Assembly (NCBI GenBank): GCA_038043465.1
Contig: JBBTBX010000001.1
Location: forward strand, 1 to 64,000
Source: SXRF01 sp038043465
GTDB lineage: Bacteria; Pseudomonadota; Alphaproteobacteria; Rickettsiales; SXRF01
Length of the DNA stretch: 64,000 bases
Direction of reading: 5' to 3'
The position numbers and the translations under genes are program-made. Positions 45,936 to 54,686 of this stretch are shown one piece after another. The notes under the pieces are model-generated. The model saw nothing but the letters and a program-made list of their open reading frames with translations, did not search any database and had not been told where the DNA came from. The first letter of the stretch is position 1; the number at the start of each line of letters is the position of its first letter.

Positions 45936-48071
45936 TTATGATTTTTCTGCCATTTTTCTTCCCAATTCTGGATAATCAATCTTGCCAGTGCCGAGGCGGG
46001 GAATTTCCGCGATATGGATGATATGTTTAGGCAGGGCAATTTCTGGTATGCCTTTTTCTTTGGCGGCTGCTTGCAGTGATTCGCGGGTTAAGGTTGCACA
46101 TTCGCTATATAAAACTATATGTTCGCCTTTTTTGTCGTCGGGAGCGGAGATTGCGGCGTGGGCTACTTCAGGGAATAGATGCAGTGCTAATTCTTCTGGA
46201 ACCATCAGCGAAACCATTTCGCCGGCGATTTTGGCGAAGCGTTTAGCGCGTCCAGCGATAGTAATAAACCCGTTTTCATCAATTTCGACGATGTCGCCAG
46301 TGTCATACCACTCGCCTTGTGGCTGGATTATGCCGGGCTTGTCGGCTTTGATATAACCGAGCATTATGTTTGCCCCTTTGACAAGCAATCTGCCACCGCG
46401 CTCCATGCCTGTTACTGGTTCAAGCTTACACTCAATGCCGGGGAAAGCACGACCAACACTGCCGGTTTTATGTTCTATCAATGTGTTGAAGGAAATTACC
46501 GGACTGGCTTCGGTCACGCCGTAGCCCTGCAATATATTCACATCGAATTTATCAGCATAAAGATTCTTGGTTGATTCCTTGAGTTTTTCCGCGCCAGCAA
46601 CCGCGAGGCGGACTGAGCGGAAATCATAAGGATGAGCATAGCGGGCATAGCCATTGAAAAATGTATCAGTGCCGAGCATTACCGTTGCATCAATGTCATA
46701 GATTAATTCTGGAATAACGCGGTAATGCACTGGGCTTGGGTATAGGAACATATTTATTCCACGCATCAGTGGCAGGAGCATGCCGATGGTAAGGCCAAAG
46801 GAATGGAACACCGGCATGGCGTTGAATAATATGTCAGACGGGGTTAAATCGAGAACCGAGCAGGCTTGGTTGATGTTGGCAATAATGTTGCTGTGCGACA
46901 GGGCAACGCCTTTGGGAGTGCCTTCCGAGCCTGAGGTAAATAAAATCACGGCTGGAGATTCAGCATCGGTTTTAGCGATTATTTCATTCAGGGTTTCTTT
47001 GGCAAATGTTGCTTGGATCCAACCTTTCAACTTATCAGAAATGGTAACGGTCGGACGAATATCTTCCAGATAAATCACTTTGTAATTTTTCTCGAGTGCG
47101 GCGGCGATATGCTCCAGTTTCCCTTTTTCAATGAAGGCACGCGAAGTGAGGACAGTCTTTGCCGTTGCCATGTCCATGGCACTCAGGATATTTTTTTCGC
47201 CAGCCGAGAAATTAAGCATGGCAGGGACTTTCCCAAGCATCTGTAGCGACATGAAAGTAACCAGCGCGCCGAGAGCATTAGGAAGCAGGACACCTACAAA
47301 ATACTGTTCTGCAAGTTGTGGCTTTAATTTTTCCTGCAGAATAAAGGCGCGGGTGAAAAGCTGGTGATAGCTAATGCTCGTGCGGGTTATATCGGTTGCG
47401 ATTTTATGGGTGTCACCATATTTTGCGGAAGCTTCCAGAATCGCTGAAAGCAGCGGACGGCGATAATTGGAGGAAGTAAAGGCGGCATTGGTCATCACTT
47501 CATAAATAGCAAGCGCGGAAATTTCTTCGCCTTCCGCATATTTTTTGGGTGGCAGGAAGGTGATGGTTATTTTAGGAAAAAAACGAGTACGGAGTTTCTT
47601 CCCAAGCTTGCCGAATTTAGAATATTGCGCGCCGTTGATATGCACTGGAAGAAGCGTTGCTCCGGTTTTTTCGATGATACGCCCAGTGCCGTCATAAATT
47701 TTCATGATGCCACCGGTGGTGGTGATGCGCCCTTCCGGAAAAATAACCAGCTTCGCACCCTTCTTGACATCGGTCATCATTGTTTTCATCGACATCGGGG
47801 CGAGTGGATCAATTTTATAGGTCTTGAGCAGCAAATCCACCCAGCGGAAATACCATTTATTCGCCTGATGGACATTCATGGCGAAGGCTGGTTTTTCAGG
47901 AATAAAAACCGAGAGCAAGAGGGGGTCGAGGAAGGATTGATGGTTGGAGGCGATAACCACTTTTTCGCCTGCGGCGTGGTAATTTTCCAGCCCGTGAATT
48001 TCAACACGGTACAGGGCTTTTAAAAGGAAGGTGAGGGTGGGGCGGAGAAATGATTCTTCAAATTTTTTCAT
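45936..48071 (-). CDS. aas: Bifunctional acyltransferase/acyl-ACP synthetase
   Basis: Re-acylates lysophosphatidylethanolamine using fatty acids activated on ACP; inner membrane. 711 residues, normal. The N-terminal PlsC-like half has NHQSFLD (H44 x4 D49) and VIFPEGRITTTGG near 110-122. The C-terminal AMP-forming ligase has LFTSGSEGTPKGVALSH near 386-402, QGYGVTEASPVISFN and YDTGDIVEID. LplT, its normal transport partner, is found upstream on the same strand but separated from it by a toxin-antitoxin pair and palindromes. Confidence 0.94.
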   Translation of the reverse strand: MKKFEESFLRPTLTFLLKALYRVEIHGLENYHAAGEKVVIASNHQSFLDPLLLSVFIPEKPAFAMNVHQANKWYFRWVDLLLKTYKIDPLAPMSMKTMMTDVKKGAKLVIFPEGRITTTGGIMKIYDGTGRIIEKTGATLLPVHINGAQYSKFGKLGKKLRTRFFPKITITFLPPKKYAEGEEISALAIYEVMTNAAFTSSNYRRPLLSAILEASAKYGDTHKIATDITRTSISYHQLFTRAFILQEKLKPQLAEQYFVGVLLPNALGALVTFMSLQMLGKVPAMLNFSAGEKNILSAMDMATAKTVLTSRAFIEKGKLEHIAAALEKNYKVIYLEDIRPTVTISDKLKGWIQATFAKETLNEIIAKTDAESPAVILFTSGSEGTPKGVALSHSNIIANINQACSVLDLTPSDILFNAMPVFHSFGLTIGMLLPLMRGINMFLYPSPVHYRVIPELIYDIDATVMLGTDTFFNGYARYAHPYDFRSVRLAVAGAEKLKESTKNLYADKFDVNILQGYGVTEASPVISFNTLIEHKTGSVGRAFPGIECKLEPVTGMERGGRLLVKGANIMLGYIKADKPGIIQPQGEWYDTGDIVEIDENGFITIAGRAKRFAKIAGEMVSLMVPEELALHLFPEVAHAAISAPDDKKGEHIVLYSECATLTRESLQAAAKEKGIPEIALPKHIIHIAEIPRLGTGKIDYPELGRKMAEKS

Positions 48072-48154
48072 ATGTTTTAGTTCCTATAAGCTTGATTTTA
48101 TAATTAACAATTTTTGTCTTTATGGAAAACAAAAAATGTAGTATATTGAGTTTG

Positions 48155-48216
48155 CCCTGTTGTGCGCGAAGTTCTAAGTTCCACTTAGAATACGCTTTTA
48201 AGCATAGCCACAACGG
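48155..48216. repeat. Nested double-stem element upstream of aas
   Basis: Outer arms CCCTGTTGTG / CCACAACGGGG and inner stem TTCTAAG-TTCCA-CTTAGAA (48172-48190). The remaining part of 48072-48335 shows no gene I can support. Confidence 0.7.
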
Positions 48217-48335
48217 GGTTTATTTTCTTTTTGTAAGCTCCCTATCAAGTTCAGATTTTTTTGAAGTAAATACCCAATGTCGATATGGGTGTTTCCAAGT
48301 GTACTCATGTCCATGTTGTAAGGAAGTTGTAGTTC

Positions 48336-48695
48336 CTATAAAAATATTTTCCAGTTGGCGCGAAGTGTTTCTGAAAGTTTTTTTGCCATTTCTTTGCCTA
48401 TGGAACGTTTACCATTTTCCATTTCTGAAAGATGATGTTGATGTATTCCTAGTTTTTCGGCAAGTTGTTTTTGTGTCAAATTCTCACGGTAACGCAGCCC
48501 ACGAAGTATAGTTGCAGGGCGTTTTACATCATCTGTTAGTACTGGAAATACTACATGTGCGGGGATGCTGTCTTCGTTATTTATTTCTTCAATATATGAA
48601 ACCAGCTCACGTCCAATTTTTTTAGGAACGGTATATATTTCTGGCTTTGCTGTTAGCCCTTTAATTGTAATTGTAATTTCTTCAATATGGCGCAT
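48336..48695 (-). CDS. XRE-family antitoxin
   Basis: 119 residues. C-terminal helix-turn-helix RYRENLTQKQLAEKLGIHQHHLSEMENGKRSIG near 67-99; N-terminal about 60 residues carry the toxin-binding part. Partner of the RelE-like protein encoded just upstream, which it overlaps by 14 bases. Toxin-first order, as in HigBA-like modules, with the antitoxin expected to repress the operon promoter. Confidence 0.88.
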   Translation of the reverse strand: MRHIEEITITIKGLTAKPEIYTVPKKIGRELVSYIEEINNEDSIPAHVVFPVLTDDVKRPATILRGLRYRENLTQKQLAEKLGIHQHHLSEMENGKRSIGKEMAKKLSETLRANWKIFL

Positions 48696-48954
48696 TTTCT
48701 CTACTCCCTACGTAATATATTTCAATCAATTTTATTTTTTTATTTTCTATTGTCCAGCATGCCACCCATTTGTAACTCAAATGACAATGATAACGATTTC
48801 CACCAAGCTTTGAGTAATTAGGCCAATCTGGTAAAACAGCTCCATTTAACTGTAAGTCCTGAGTGAGAGTTATTAGAGTGTCTTGCTCACGTTTTGGAAG
48901 TTTATCTGATTGTTTTTTAGCTTTATTGGTAAAGTTTACTATCCAGTCACTCAT
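48682..48954 (-). CDS. RelE-like toxin
   Basis: 90 residues, cytotoxic RelE/ParE fold type: WIVNFTNKAKKQSDKLPKRE at the N-terminus, SKLGGNRYHCHLSYKWVACW and KIKLIEIYYVGSRENAPY at the C-terminus. Intact frame, overlapping its antitoxin. A ribosome-dependent RNase function is known for related proteins but the specific subgroup is not clear. With the 2990-3570 locus it is one of the two apparently complete modules. Confidence 0.87.
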   Translation of the reverse strand: MSDWIVNFTNKAKKQSDKLPKREQDTLITLTQDLQLNGAVLPDWPNYSKLGGNRYHCHLSYKWVACWTIENKKIKLIEIYYVGSRENAPY

Positions 48955-49037
48955 AATATATACCTATTTTTGGTATAATGCAAGTAGAAGATTTCAGGGT
49001 GATTAAGAGTAACATAGGTTGAGATATTATACCTTTT

Positions 49038-49179
49038 GCACTTCAAAAATTGGAAATTTGTGAAGTGCGTACGCTCGCTACGCGGCGAAAAATCGGACTT
49101 TCGGTCTCGATTTTCGTATACCCATCCCAACTCTTCAGTTGGAATGGGTATACTAGACCCCGTGTCAAGCACGGGGATT
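49038..49179. repeat. Mosaic of four palindromes
   Basis: In order: GCACTTCA...TGAAGTGC (49038-49068); CGCTACGCGGCGAAAAA with CGAAAAATCGG...CTCGATTTTCG (49076-49116); TATACCCATCCCAACT with AGTTGGAATGGGTATA (49117-49152); and ACCCCGTG-TCAAG-CACGGGG (49154-49179). Four different repeat families packed end to end between the lplT and relE-like genes. Confidence 0.88.
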
Positions 49180-49182
49180 AAG

Positions 49183-50481
49183 TTATGCAACGATTTTTCG
49201 GACATACCACGCCACGCCTAAAGTTAAAACTGCGACTATAATAAACAAATCTTTTACGCCTAGTCCATATGATAATAATATTGCGGAAATTATGGCGGCT
49301 ATTGTCATTGCCAGTGAGTCACTGAGGTTGCTGGCAGCGATTATCTGCGAGCGATGGCTGGGGGTTGTGCGTGACTGCAATAGCGCGTAAAGCGGTACGA
49401 TATAAAGCCCGCCGCATATGGCAACCAACAACATGCAACCAACTACCAGCAGGTGACTGTTCACGCTAAAAAATTCAGTTATGTTCATCAACCTGCCACT
49501 TTCAGGAGCGTCAGGAGTGAAATAGATCATAAGCCCGGTGAACAGCGCGATTCCTATTGCCGATATGGAGGTGAAGCGGGTGGAGATCTGGCTTTTCAAC
49601 AATTTATCGCAAAGCAACGAGCCTATCGCGATTCCTACTGAAAACACAGTCAGAAATAATATGTATACCTCATTGTCGGCGTGGATTACGCCGCGTGCAT
49701 AATTGGCGAACTGGGAAATATATATCGAGCCAACGGTGATGAACCAGGAGAGGGCGAGGATGGTGCGCATCAGGGTTTCGTCGCGCCAGGCATAAGCCAT
49801 TATGTTGCGGCTGCCTTTCCACAGATTGAAGCTGATTTGTGTGTGCGGATGGGCGGAAGGTGCGCGCGGAACAAAAAGGCTGGCGATGAAGCCGATTACG
49901 GCGACTGCAATGGCGACTATCCCAATTAAATTATCAGGAGATTCTACAATAATTCCGCCTACTATCATGCCGATGAGAATGGCAAGATAACTGCCACTGG
50001 CGATGAAGCCGTTACCGACCAGAAGCTCTTCGCGTTTCAGATGTTGGGGCAGGATGCTGAATTTGATGGGGATGTTGAAGGCGGAGTGGGTTCCGCTTAT
50101 AAATAAAATTATCATGAGCAGGTTGATGTCATTATGGTAAAAGCCATAGCCCGCGCCGATAACAATAAAAATCTCGGCGATTTTGGTTATGACTATCAGG
50201 CGGGATTTCTCGTATTTATCGGCGATTTCTCCGGCGATTGATGAAAATAAAACCATGGGAGTTACCAGAAGCGCGTAACATATCGTTACCAGAATTTCCG
50301 GTTGCATGGTGAGTTCAATATTATGTTTGGAAGCGTAGGTGATGAGTACCACAAGACCGGAACGAATCAGGTTGTCGTTGAATATGCCAAGGCAAATGGA
50401 CAGGAACATTGGCAGGAAACGGCGGTTAGTAAATAATTTATACTTAAGGGCTTTTTCAAGATCCAGTCCGTCTAGTTCCAT
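49183..50481 (-). CDS. lplT: Lysophospholipid transporter (MFS)
   Basis: 432 residues with about twelve membrane helices of the major facilitator type. The N-terminal region FLPMFLSICLGIFNDNLIRSG carries the F-N-D-N-motif typical of LplT, which flips lysophospholipids to the cytoplasmic face for Aas. ATG overlaps the dgkA stop by ten bases. The aas gene is 1.1 kb downstream on the same strand, interrupted by a toxin-antitoxin pair and palindromes. The gene ends within a palindrome mosaic. Confidence 0.85.
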   Translation of the reverse strand: MELDGLDLEKALKYKLFTNRRFLPMFLSICLGIFNDNLIRSGLVVLITYASKHNIELTMQPEILVTICYALLVTPMVLFSSIAGEIADKYEKSRLIVITKIAEIFIVIGAGYGFYHNDINLLMIILFISGTHSAFNIPIKFSILPQHLKREELLVGNGFIASGSYLAILIGMIVGGIIVESPDNLIGIVAIAVAVIGFIASLFVPRAPSAHPHTQISFNLWKGSRNIMAYAWRDETLMRTILALSWFITVGSIYISQFANYARGVIHADNEVYILFLTVFSVGIAIGSLLCDKLLKSQISTRFTSISAIGIALFTGLMIYFTPDAPESGRLMNITEFFSVNSHLLVVGCMLLVAICGGLYIVPLYALLQSRTTPSHRSQIIAASNLSDSLAMTIAAIISAILLSYGLGVKDLFIIVAVLTLGVAWYVRKIVA

Positions 50482-50840
50482 AGCACCACCAGCCAGATTA
50501 TGAGAGCATTTGCAAGGCTGAGCAGAACTGCACCGCTGGCTATGTCTTTAGCCTTTTTCGAGAGGGGGTGTATCTCGGTGGAGATGCGGTTTATTGCTAC
50601 TTCCACCGCAGTGTTGAGCAGCTCGACAATCAGAACCAGAAACAGGCTGCCAATTAAAATGGCTCGCTCGCTTGTGTCTTGAGTGATGATAAAAGCAAAG
50701 GGCAGGGCGAAAGCAGTTATGATAATCTCGGTGCGGAAGGCGGCTTCACCCCAGCCGGCTTTTATTCCCTCTATTGAATAACCAAAAGCGCGGATAACGC
50801 GCTTTAGTTCGTTGGAAAAAGGAGATATTGGATTTGTCAT
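50472..50840 (-). CDS. dgkA: Diacylglycerol kinase
   Basis: Small integral membrane kinase that recycles diacylglycerol to phosphatidic acid. 122 residues, three membrane helices. Motifs: AAFRTEIIITA near 33-43, VELLNTAVEVAINRIS near 70-85 and AKDIASGAVLLS near 96-107, the family active-site residues (Glu/Asn, Asp-Xxx-Ala-Ser). Overlaps lplT, consistent with a phospholipid-recycling operon. Confidence 0.95.
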   Translation of the reverse strand: MTNPISPFSNELKRVIRAFGYSIEGIKAGWGEAAFRTEIIITAFALPFAFIITQDTSERAILIGSLFLVLIVELLNTAVEVAINRISTEIHPLSKKAKDIASGAVLLSLANALIIWLVVLWN

Positions 50841-50955
50841 TTTTTGATTCTAGCATTGCTTTTTGTTAGGTGAAACAAAATATTGGAGTTCATTCCAGCC
50901 CTTGCCTCTCCAATCTGCATTAGAAGCAAGTTCAATAGTCGTATACCATTGATTT

Positions 50956-51040
50956 GTCATACCGCACTTGATGCGGTATCTGGAAAAAAAACCAAAGACG
51001 GAATTTGTTGCCCCAGACCCCGCAATAAATGCGGGGTGAC
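50956..51040. repeat. Two ATACCGCA / CCCCGCA palindromes
   Basis: ATACCGCA-CTTGA-TGCGGTAT (50959-50979) and CCCCGCA-ATAAA-TGCGGGG (51018-51036), each with the CAGAC/TGACA-type flanks of the ATCCCGTG family. The rest of the 219-base gap has no gene. Confidence 0.85.
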
Positions 51041-51059
51041 AAGGGTGAGTGCGGAATTA

Positions 51060-52097
51060 TTATATTTTATCTGGCAGATTGAATATCTCGGTTACGGCGG
51101 TTATGCCTTCAAAACCCTGCACGGAGAGTTTTCCGGTTGCTGCGTCAGCAATCAGGCACAGGCGGGTGAACGGGTTCAGGATAGGCGCGGTGAGCCATGA
51201 AAAATTAGAATTTATTTCATGTCCCTGTAATTTGCAGGCCTGTTGCCAACGACCTTCGCTATTGAAAAACGGGCGGGCGCGGAATTTATATGGTTTCTTA
51301 TCTTTTTCCATTTCGCTTTGAAATTGGTTACTGGCAACTACTTGCTGGTCAGCTCCGATTTCACGGATTTCCGCCGAATCTTCGGTGCGTTCTATGACAC
51401 AGCCTTCGCTGTATTTAAGTCCGGTGAGTATAAAGATGGCGGGAACGGCAATAGGAGTTTTTGCCAGCATTTCCTTCGCCGAATTATAATCAGATGCTTG
51501 CTCAAAAACCTGCCTCAGCAAATGGGCTGGTGGCAGGCCGGTTTGTGACTGTGCTGCTTTACGATTTTTGAACCAATCGGCAATCATGTTCCTGCTATAG
51601 CGACGCATTGGCGCGAGGTTTAAGGCAGCACTGAAACGCCCAGGTGCCATGGCGTTGAATATGCCGGAAATGCCTGGCCAGGTTACGTTGTAAAAATCAC
51701 CGGCCTTGCCCTCCTGCAAAACTACCATGACATGCTTGCCGAGCTTGGGGAATGGCCAATCTAAGACCCGCATCAGGCTGACATTTTCATCGTTGCTATA
51801 TGCGCCGCTGGTGCAGCCCCATTCATAGGATAGGTTGAGTGAATATATGCCGCGGATGCCGAGGATGCTGTCGAATGATTCGATTTCATGCAGGAAAGGA
51901 TTGCGCGTTCCCGTCAGCCATGCGTGTGATTTCTTATCAGCAAAAGGCAGGATGAGGCTGCTTGCCAGATGCGAAAAATAGCCATAGCTTTTGCGGGCTG
52001 CGAGCACCAGAGTCTTTGCCGTGTCCGGATAGGCGCGCAGCAGGTCAATGGGCGTTTTGCCGCGCAAATCGATGAAAGGAATTGTGTTTTTTATCAT
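51060..52097 (-). CDS. Acid-ceramidase/NAAA-like amide hydrolase
   Basis: 345 residues. The putative N-terminal nucleophile is Cys at about 94 in YEWGCTSGAYSN, and RVLDWPFPKLGKHVMVV near 109-125 matches the linear-amide C-N hydrolase pattern, as does WPGISGIFNAMAPGRFSAALN. The eukaryotic relatives cleave ceramide or N-acylethanolamine. The Cys is preceded by a long segment that in relatives is autocleaved; here about 93 residues would be removed. No signal peptide is obvious. Moderate confidence in the family, low in the substrate. Confidence 0.65.
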   Translation of the reverse strand: MIKNTIPFIDLRGKTPIDLLRAYPDTAKTLVLAARKSYGYFSHLASSLILPFADKKSHAWLTGTRNPFLHEIESFDSILGIRGIYSLNLSYEWGCTSGAYSNDENVSLMRVLDWPFPKLGKHVMVVLQEGKAGDFYNVTWPGISGIFNAMAPGRFSAALNLAPMRRYSRNMIADWFKNRKAAQSQTGLPPAHLLRQVFEQASDYNSAKEMLAKTPIAVPAIFILTGLKYSEGCVIERTEDSAEIREIGADQQVVASNQFQSEMEKDKKPYKFRARPFFNSEGRWQQACKLQGHEINSNFSWLTAPILNPFTRLCLIADAATGKLSVQGFEGITAVTEIFNLPDKI

Positions 52098-52104
52098 AAG
52101 TTTA

Positions 52105-52145
52105 GATGATAAGATTATTGGATGATAAGATTATTGGATGATTAG
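52105..52145. repeat. GATGATAAGATTATTG repeats with facing complement
   Basis: Two perfect 16-base copies (52105-52120, 52121-52136) plus a partial third. The complementary ATTCATCTTATTATC lies at 52200-52214, just before folE, closing a long weak hairpin. Confidence 0.8.
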
Positions 52146-52236
52146 AATATTTCCAAGTTATAATATTCGATTCCTTTTTGAAAGAAAATATTGTAAATCC
52201 ATTCATCTTATTATCTTTTTATCTAAAAGGTTTTCC

Positions 52237-52827
52237 ATGCCAGAAAATATTATAAAATCACAAAAACCCACACGCGAGCAGGCGGAAGAGGCGGTGCGGG
52301 TTTTGCTGCGCTGGGCGGGGGATGATCCGGCGCGTGAAGGTTTGCTGGATACGCCGAAGCGGGTGGTGAAATCGTATGAAGAATTATTCAACGGCTATGA
52401 AACTGACCCGCGCGAGATTCTGAACCGCACTTTTAAGGAAGTTGATGGCTATGATGAAATGGTGGTGCTGCGCGATATAAATTTTAATTCGCACTGCGAA
52501 CATCACATGGTGCCGTTTACCGGCAAGGCGCATGTCGCTTATCTTCCCGGTTGCAAGGTTATTGGTCTTAGCAAGCTGGCGCGCCTTGTTGATATGTATG
52601 CTAATCGTTTGCAGATTCAGGAGAAACTAACTTCACAAATTGCTAATACCCTCAATGATATTTTACAGCCGAAGGGTGTGGCGGTGGTGATTGAAGCAAC
52701 GCATATGTGCATGACCATGCGCGGGGTGCGTAAACACGGGACAGTGATGCAGACCAGCAAATTACTTGGCTTGTTCAAGAGCGACCCGCGTACGCGTCAG
52801 GAATTTTTTAGTTTACTTAAGAGCTAG
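52237..52827 (+). CDS. folE: GTP cyclohydrolase I
   Basis: First enzyme of pterin/folate synthesis, GTP to dihydroneopterin triphosphate. 196 residues from the ATG at 52237 (MPENIIKSQKPTRE). Zinc-binding segment SHCEHHMVPFTGKAH near 87-101, the ARLVDMYANRLQIQEKLT block near 117-134 and EATHMCMTMRGVRKHG near 153-168 with the other Zn ligand. The upstream frame runs into repeat DNA and is rejected. Confidence 0.97.
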   Translation: MPENIIKSQKPTREQAEEAVRVLLRWAGDDPAREGLLDTPKRVVKSYEELFNGYETDPREILNRTFKEVDGYDEMVVLRDINFNSHCEHHMVPFTGKAHVAYLPGCKVIGLSKLARLVDMYANRLQIQEKLTSQIANTLNDILQPKGVAVVIEATHMCMTMRGVRKHGTVMQTSKLLGLFKSDPRTRQEFFSLLKS

Positions 52828-52905
52828 TGAATAGTGGACAGTGGTTGGTGATTGGTGTAATCCAAATTAATCACAAACCACTAATCACCAACTACTAATC
52901 ACCAT
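52826..52905. repeat. GTGGTTGGTGATTGG hairpin spacer
   Basis: Left arm AGTGGACAGTGGTTGGTGAT and TGGTG (52833-52858), right arm of ACCACTAATCACCAACTACT then AATCACC (52876-52903). The array begins in the folE stop codon and ends with the ATG of apaG, so it replaces the whole spacer. Confidence 0.85.
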
Positions 52906-53296
52906 GTACAGCCAGACTACGAGAAATATTAAAGTTACGGTTTATCCGGCTTATCTTGATTTGCAATCAGATCCTGAGGCGCGTCACTATGTCTGGGCTT
53001 ATTCTGTCCAGCTTGATAATATCGGTGAAGAAAAAGTGCAGCTGCTTAATCGCCGCTGGCATATCACTGACGCGACAGGAGCAGTGCAGGAGGTGCGCGG
53101 GACAGGGGTGATTGGTGAACAGCCGGTTCTGGAGCCGGGTGATACGTTCCGCTATACTAGCGGCGCGGCGTTGCGTACCACTTCCGGAATAATGACCGGC
53201 GAATATGAAATGGAAACGGAATTTAAAGAACGTTTCCTGATAAAGATACCGGTGTTTTCACTGGATAGCCCAGAACAGATGAAAAGACCTAATTGA
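52904..53296 (+). CDS. apaG: ApaG-family protein
   Basis: 130 residues, a single fibronectin-III-like domain. TVYPAYLDLQSDPEARHYVWAYSVQLDNIGEEKVQLLNRRWHITDATG and EVRGTGVIGEQPVLEPGDTFRYTSG are the conserved ApaG blocks. Function uncertain; linked to Mg/Co resistance in enterobacteria and resembling F-box-associated domains. The ATG is at the very end of the hairpin spacer with no ordinary ribosome binding site other than repeat sequence. Confidence 0.93.
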   Translation: MYSQTTRNIKVTVYPAYLDLQSDPEARHYVWAYSVQLDNIGEEKVQLLNRRWHITDATGAVQEVRGTGVIGEQPVLEPGDTFRYTSGAALRTTSGIMTGEYEMETEFKERFLIKIPVFSLDSPEQMKRPN

Positions 53297-53325
53297 GTTT
53301 TGAGTGCTGAGTTTTGAGTTTAGAA
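53297..53325. repeat. GAGTTTT / GAGTGCT short array
   Basis: GAGTTTTGAGTGCTGAGTTT, then TGAGTTTAG: three to four seven- to eight-base units after apaG. Confidence 0.65.
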
Positions 53326-53326
53326 A

Positions 53327-53491
53327 ATGAGAAGTCGAGAAGGCGAGAATAAATGGCTTAAGGCAGAGATTGAAAAGGGCATGGATGATATTGCTGCTGG
53401 TAGGGTGCTTGATGGGAAAGTGGTTTTAGCAGAGTTAAAAACAAAAGCCCTACTTTCTTGCGGGAGAGGCAAAAAAGGGAGGATTACTTGA
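53327..53491 (+). pseudogene. Remnant of a ParD-type antitoxin
   Basis: 54 codons, MRSREGENKWLKAEIEKGMD then DIAAGRVLDGKVVLAELKTK. The central part lines up with the C-terminal half of the ParD at 3295-3570 (LKADIEKGLADVADGRV). The ribbon-helix-helix half is missing, replaced by sequence from a GAGAAGTCGAGAAGGC array, and the natural end is changed by a palindrome fragment. The TTG start of fliB overlaps its stop codon. A leftover of a decayed TA module; whether it is translated is unknown. Confidence 0.7.
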
Positions 53492-54660
53492 CCACACAAC
53501 TTCGTACAAAATTGGTTTCTGAATTTGTCTGCACTACGGACAAATGTCCGGACACGTGCTGCAAACACTGGTCGATGCAGATGGACTTAGTGACCTATGA
53601 GAAATACAAAAAAGATGCGCCGGAGTTGCTTGATGCGGTTGAGGAAGATTATGACCAAACATTTATAATGAAGAAAGATACGCAAACTGGTTATTGCGTG
53701 AAATTTGATGGTGGGAAATGTGGTGTCCATATTAAATATGGCGAGAAATTTTTAGGTGATGCTTGCTATTCCTATCCGCGCATTACACGGGCTGCGGGTG
53801 AGATGAATATCATAACTGCTACTATGTCATGTCCGGAAATTGCGAGGATCGCGCTCTATGGCGAAAATCCATTTGCTATTGAAGAGGCGATTCCTTCGCG
53901 CGTGCCGCAGGAAATAAAAAATATTCTGGCAGATGGTTTATCGCGCGAAGATGCGCTTAATATCCATAAATTATTTATCGCTGCTACGGAAGATGAGGCG
54001 GCAAGCGCGGAACAGATTTTTGCGCGTATCAGCAGCGCATCACGTTCGCTGACAAGGATGGAAAAAAAAGGTTGGCTGGGAGCTGCTTCAATGTATTTAC
54101 GGTTGGCGGATAGTTCGCTGCCTGCGCCAGAGAAAAATATAAATGATCCATTTAATTTACTGCACTCATTATGTGGTTTGGTTGTTGCTTCCAAAAAAAA
54201 TATACCACCGCGTTTGCAACAAACTATTTCAGAGATGGAAAAAGCTTTGCGCGTAAAACTGGATTGGGAAAATGTTTTGATTCACACCAGTGATGAAAGT
54301 TTGGATGCTTATAATAATTTGCAGGCATTATGGAAAAATGAAATGCAGGAAACTTATACGCCACTTTTAAAGCGGTGGCTGGGGGCGCAAATTTCTGCGT
54401 CACTATATCCTTTTGCTGGTCTGGGAGGAAATTTACCGGAACGCATTACTATCATCGGAGTGCGGTTGGCAATTTTAAAGCTTGCATTAATGTCAATATA
54501 TAGTATCAATGATGGAAAGTTACATCAAGATGATGTGATTAGGGTGGTTCAGAGTCTGTCGCGCTTCTTAGAGCATCTGGCTGACCCGAGCTTTTCTCTA
54601 CGGATATATGAAGAGACCGGCTGGAATAAGGAAAACCGCCTGCTTGGTTTGCTTTTCTGA
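53488..54660 (+). CDS. fliB: Flagellin lysine-N-methylase
   Basis: About 390 residues. SAM-family enzyme FliB, which methylates lysines of flagellin. The N-terminal cysteine cluster FVCTTDKCPDTCCKHWSM near 14-31 and CVKFDGGKCGVHIKYGEKFLGDACYSYPR near 69-97 form the family's CxnC iron-sulfur-like pattern. Start assigned to TTG at 53488, with GGGAGG seven bases upstream, because upstream sequence is repeat-derived. Placed immediately before flagellin, its substrate. Confidence 0.88.
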   Translation: MTTQLRTKLVSEFVCTTDKCPDTCCKHWSMQMDLVTYEKYKKDAPELLDAVEEDYDQTFIMKKDTQTGYCVKFDGGKCGVHIKYGEKFLGDACYSYPRITRAAGEMNIITATMSCPEIARIALYGENPFAIEEAIPSRVPQEIKNILADGLSREDALNIHKLFIAATEDEAASAEQIFARISSASRSLTRMEKKGWLGAASMYLRLADSSLPAPEKNINDPFNLLHSLCGLVVASKKNIPPRLQQTISEMEKALRVKLDWENVLIHTSDESLDAYNNLQALWKNEMQETYTPLLKRWLGAQISASLYPFAGLGGNLPERITIIGVRLAILKLALMSIYSINDGKLHQDDVIRVVQSLSRFLEHLADPSFSLRIYEETGWNKENRLLGLLF

Positions 54661-54686
54661 TAAAAAAACAAAAAATATCTGCCTCG

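Noticed and set aside
48122..48511. Plus-strand 129-codon frame before the XRE antitoxin
   Set aside because: Overlaps the antitoxin on the opposite strand, contains a palindromic element and has Cys/Phe/Ser-rich noise composition.
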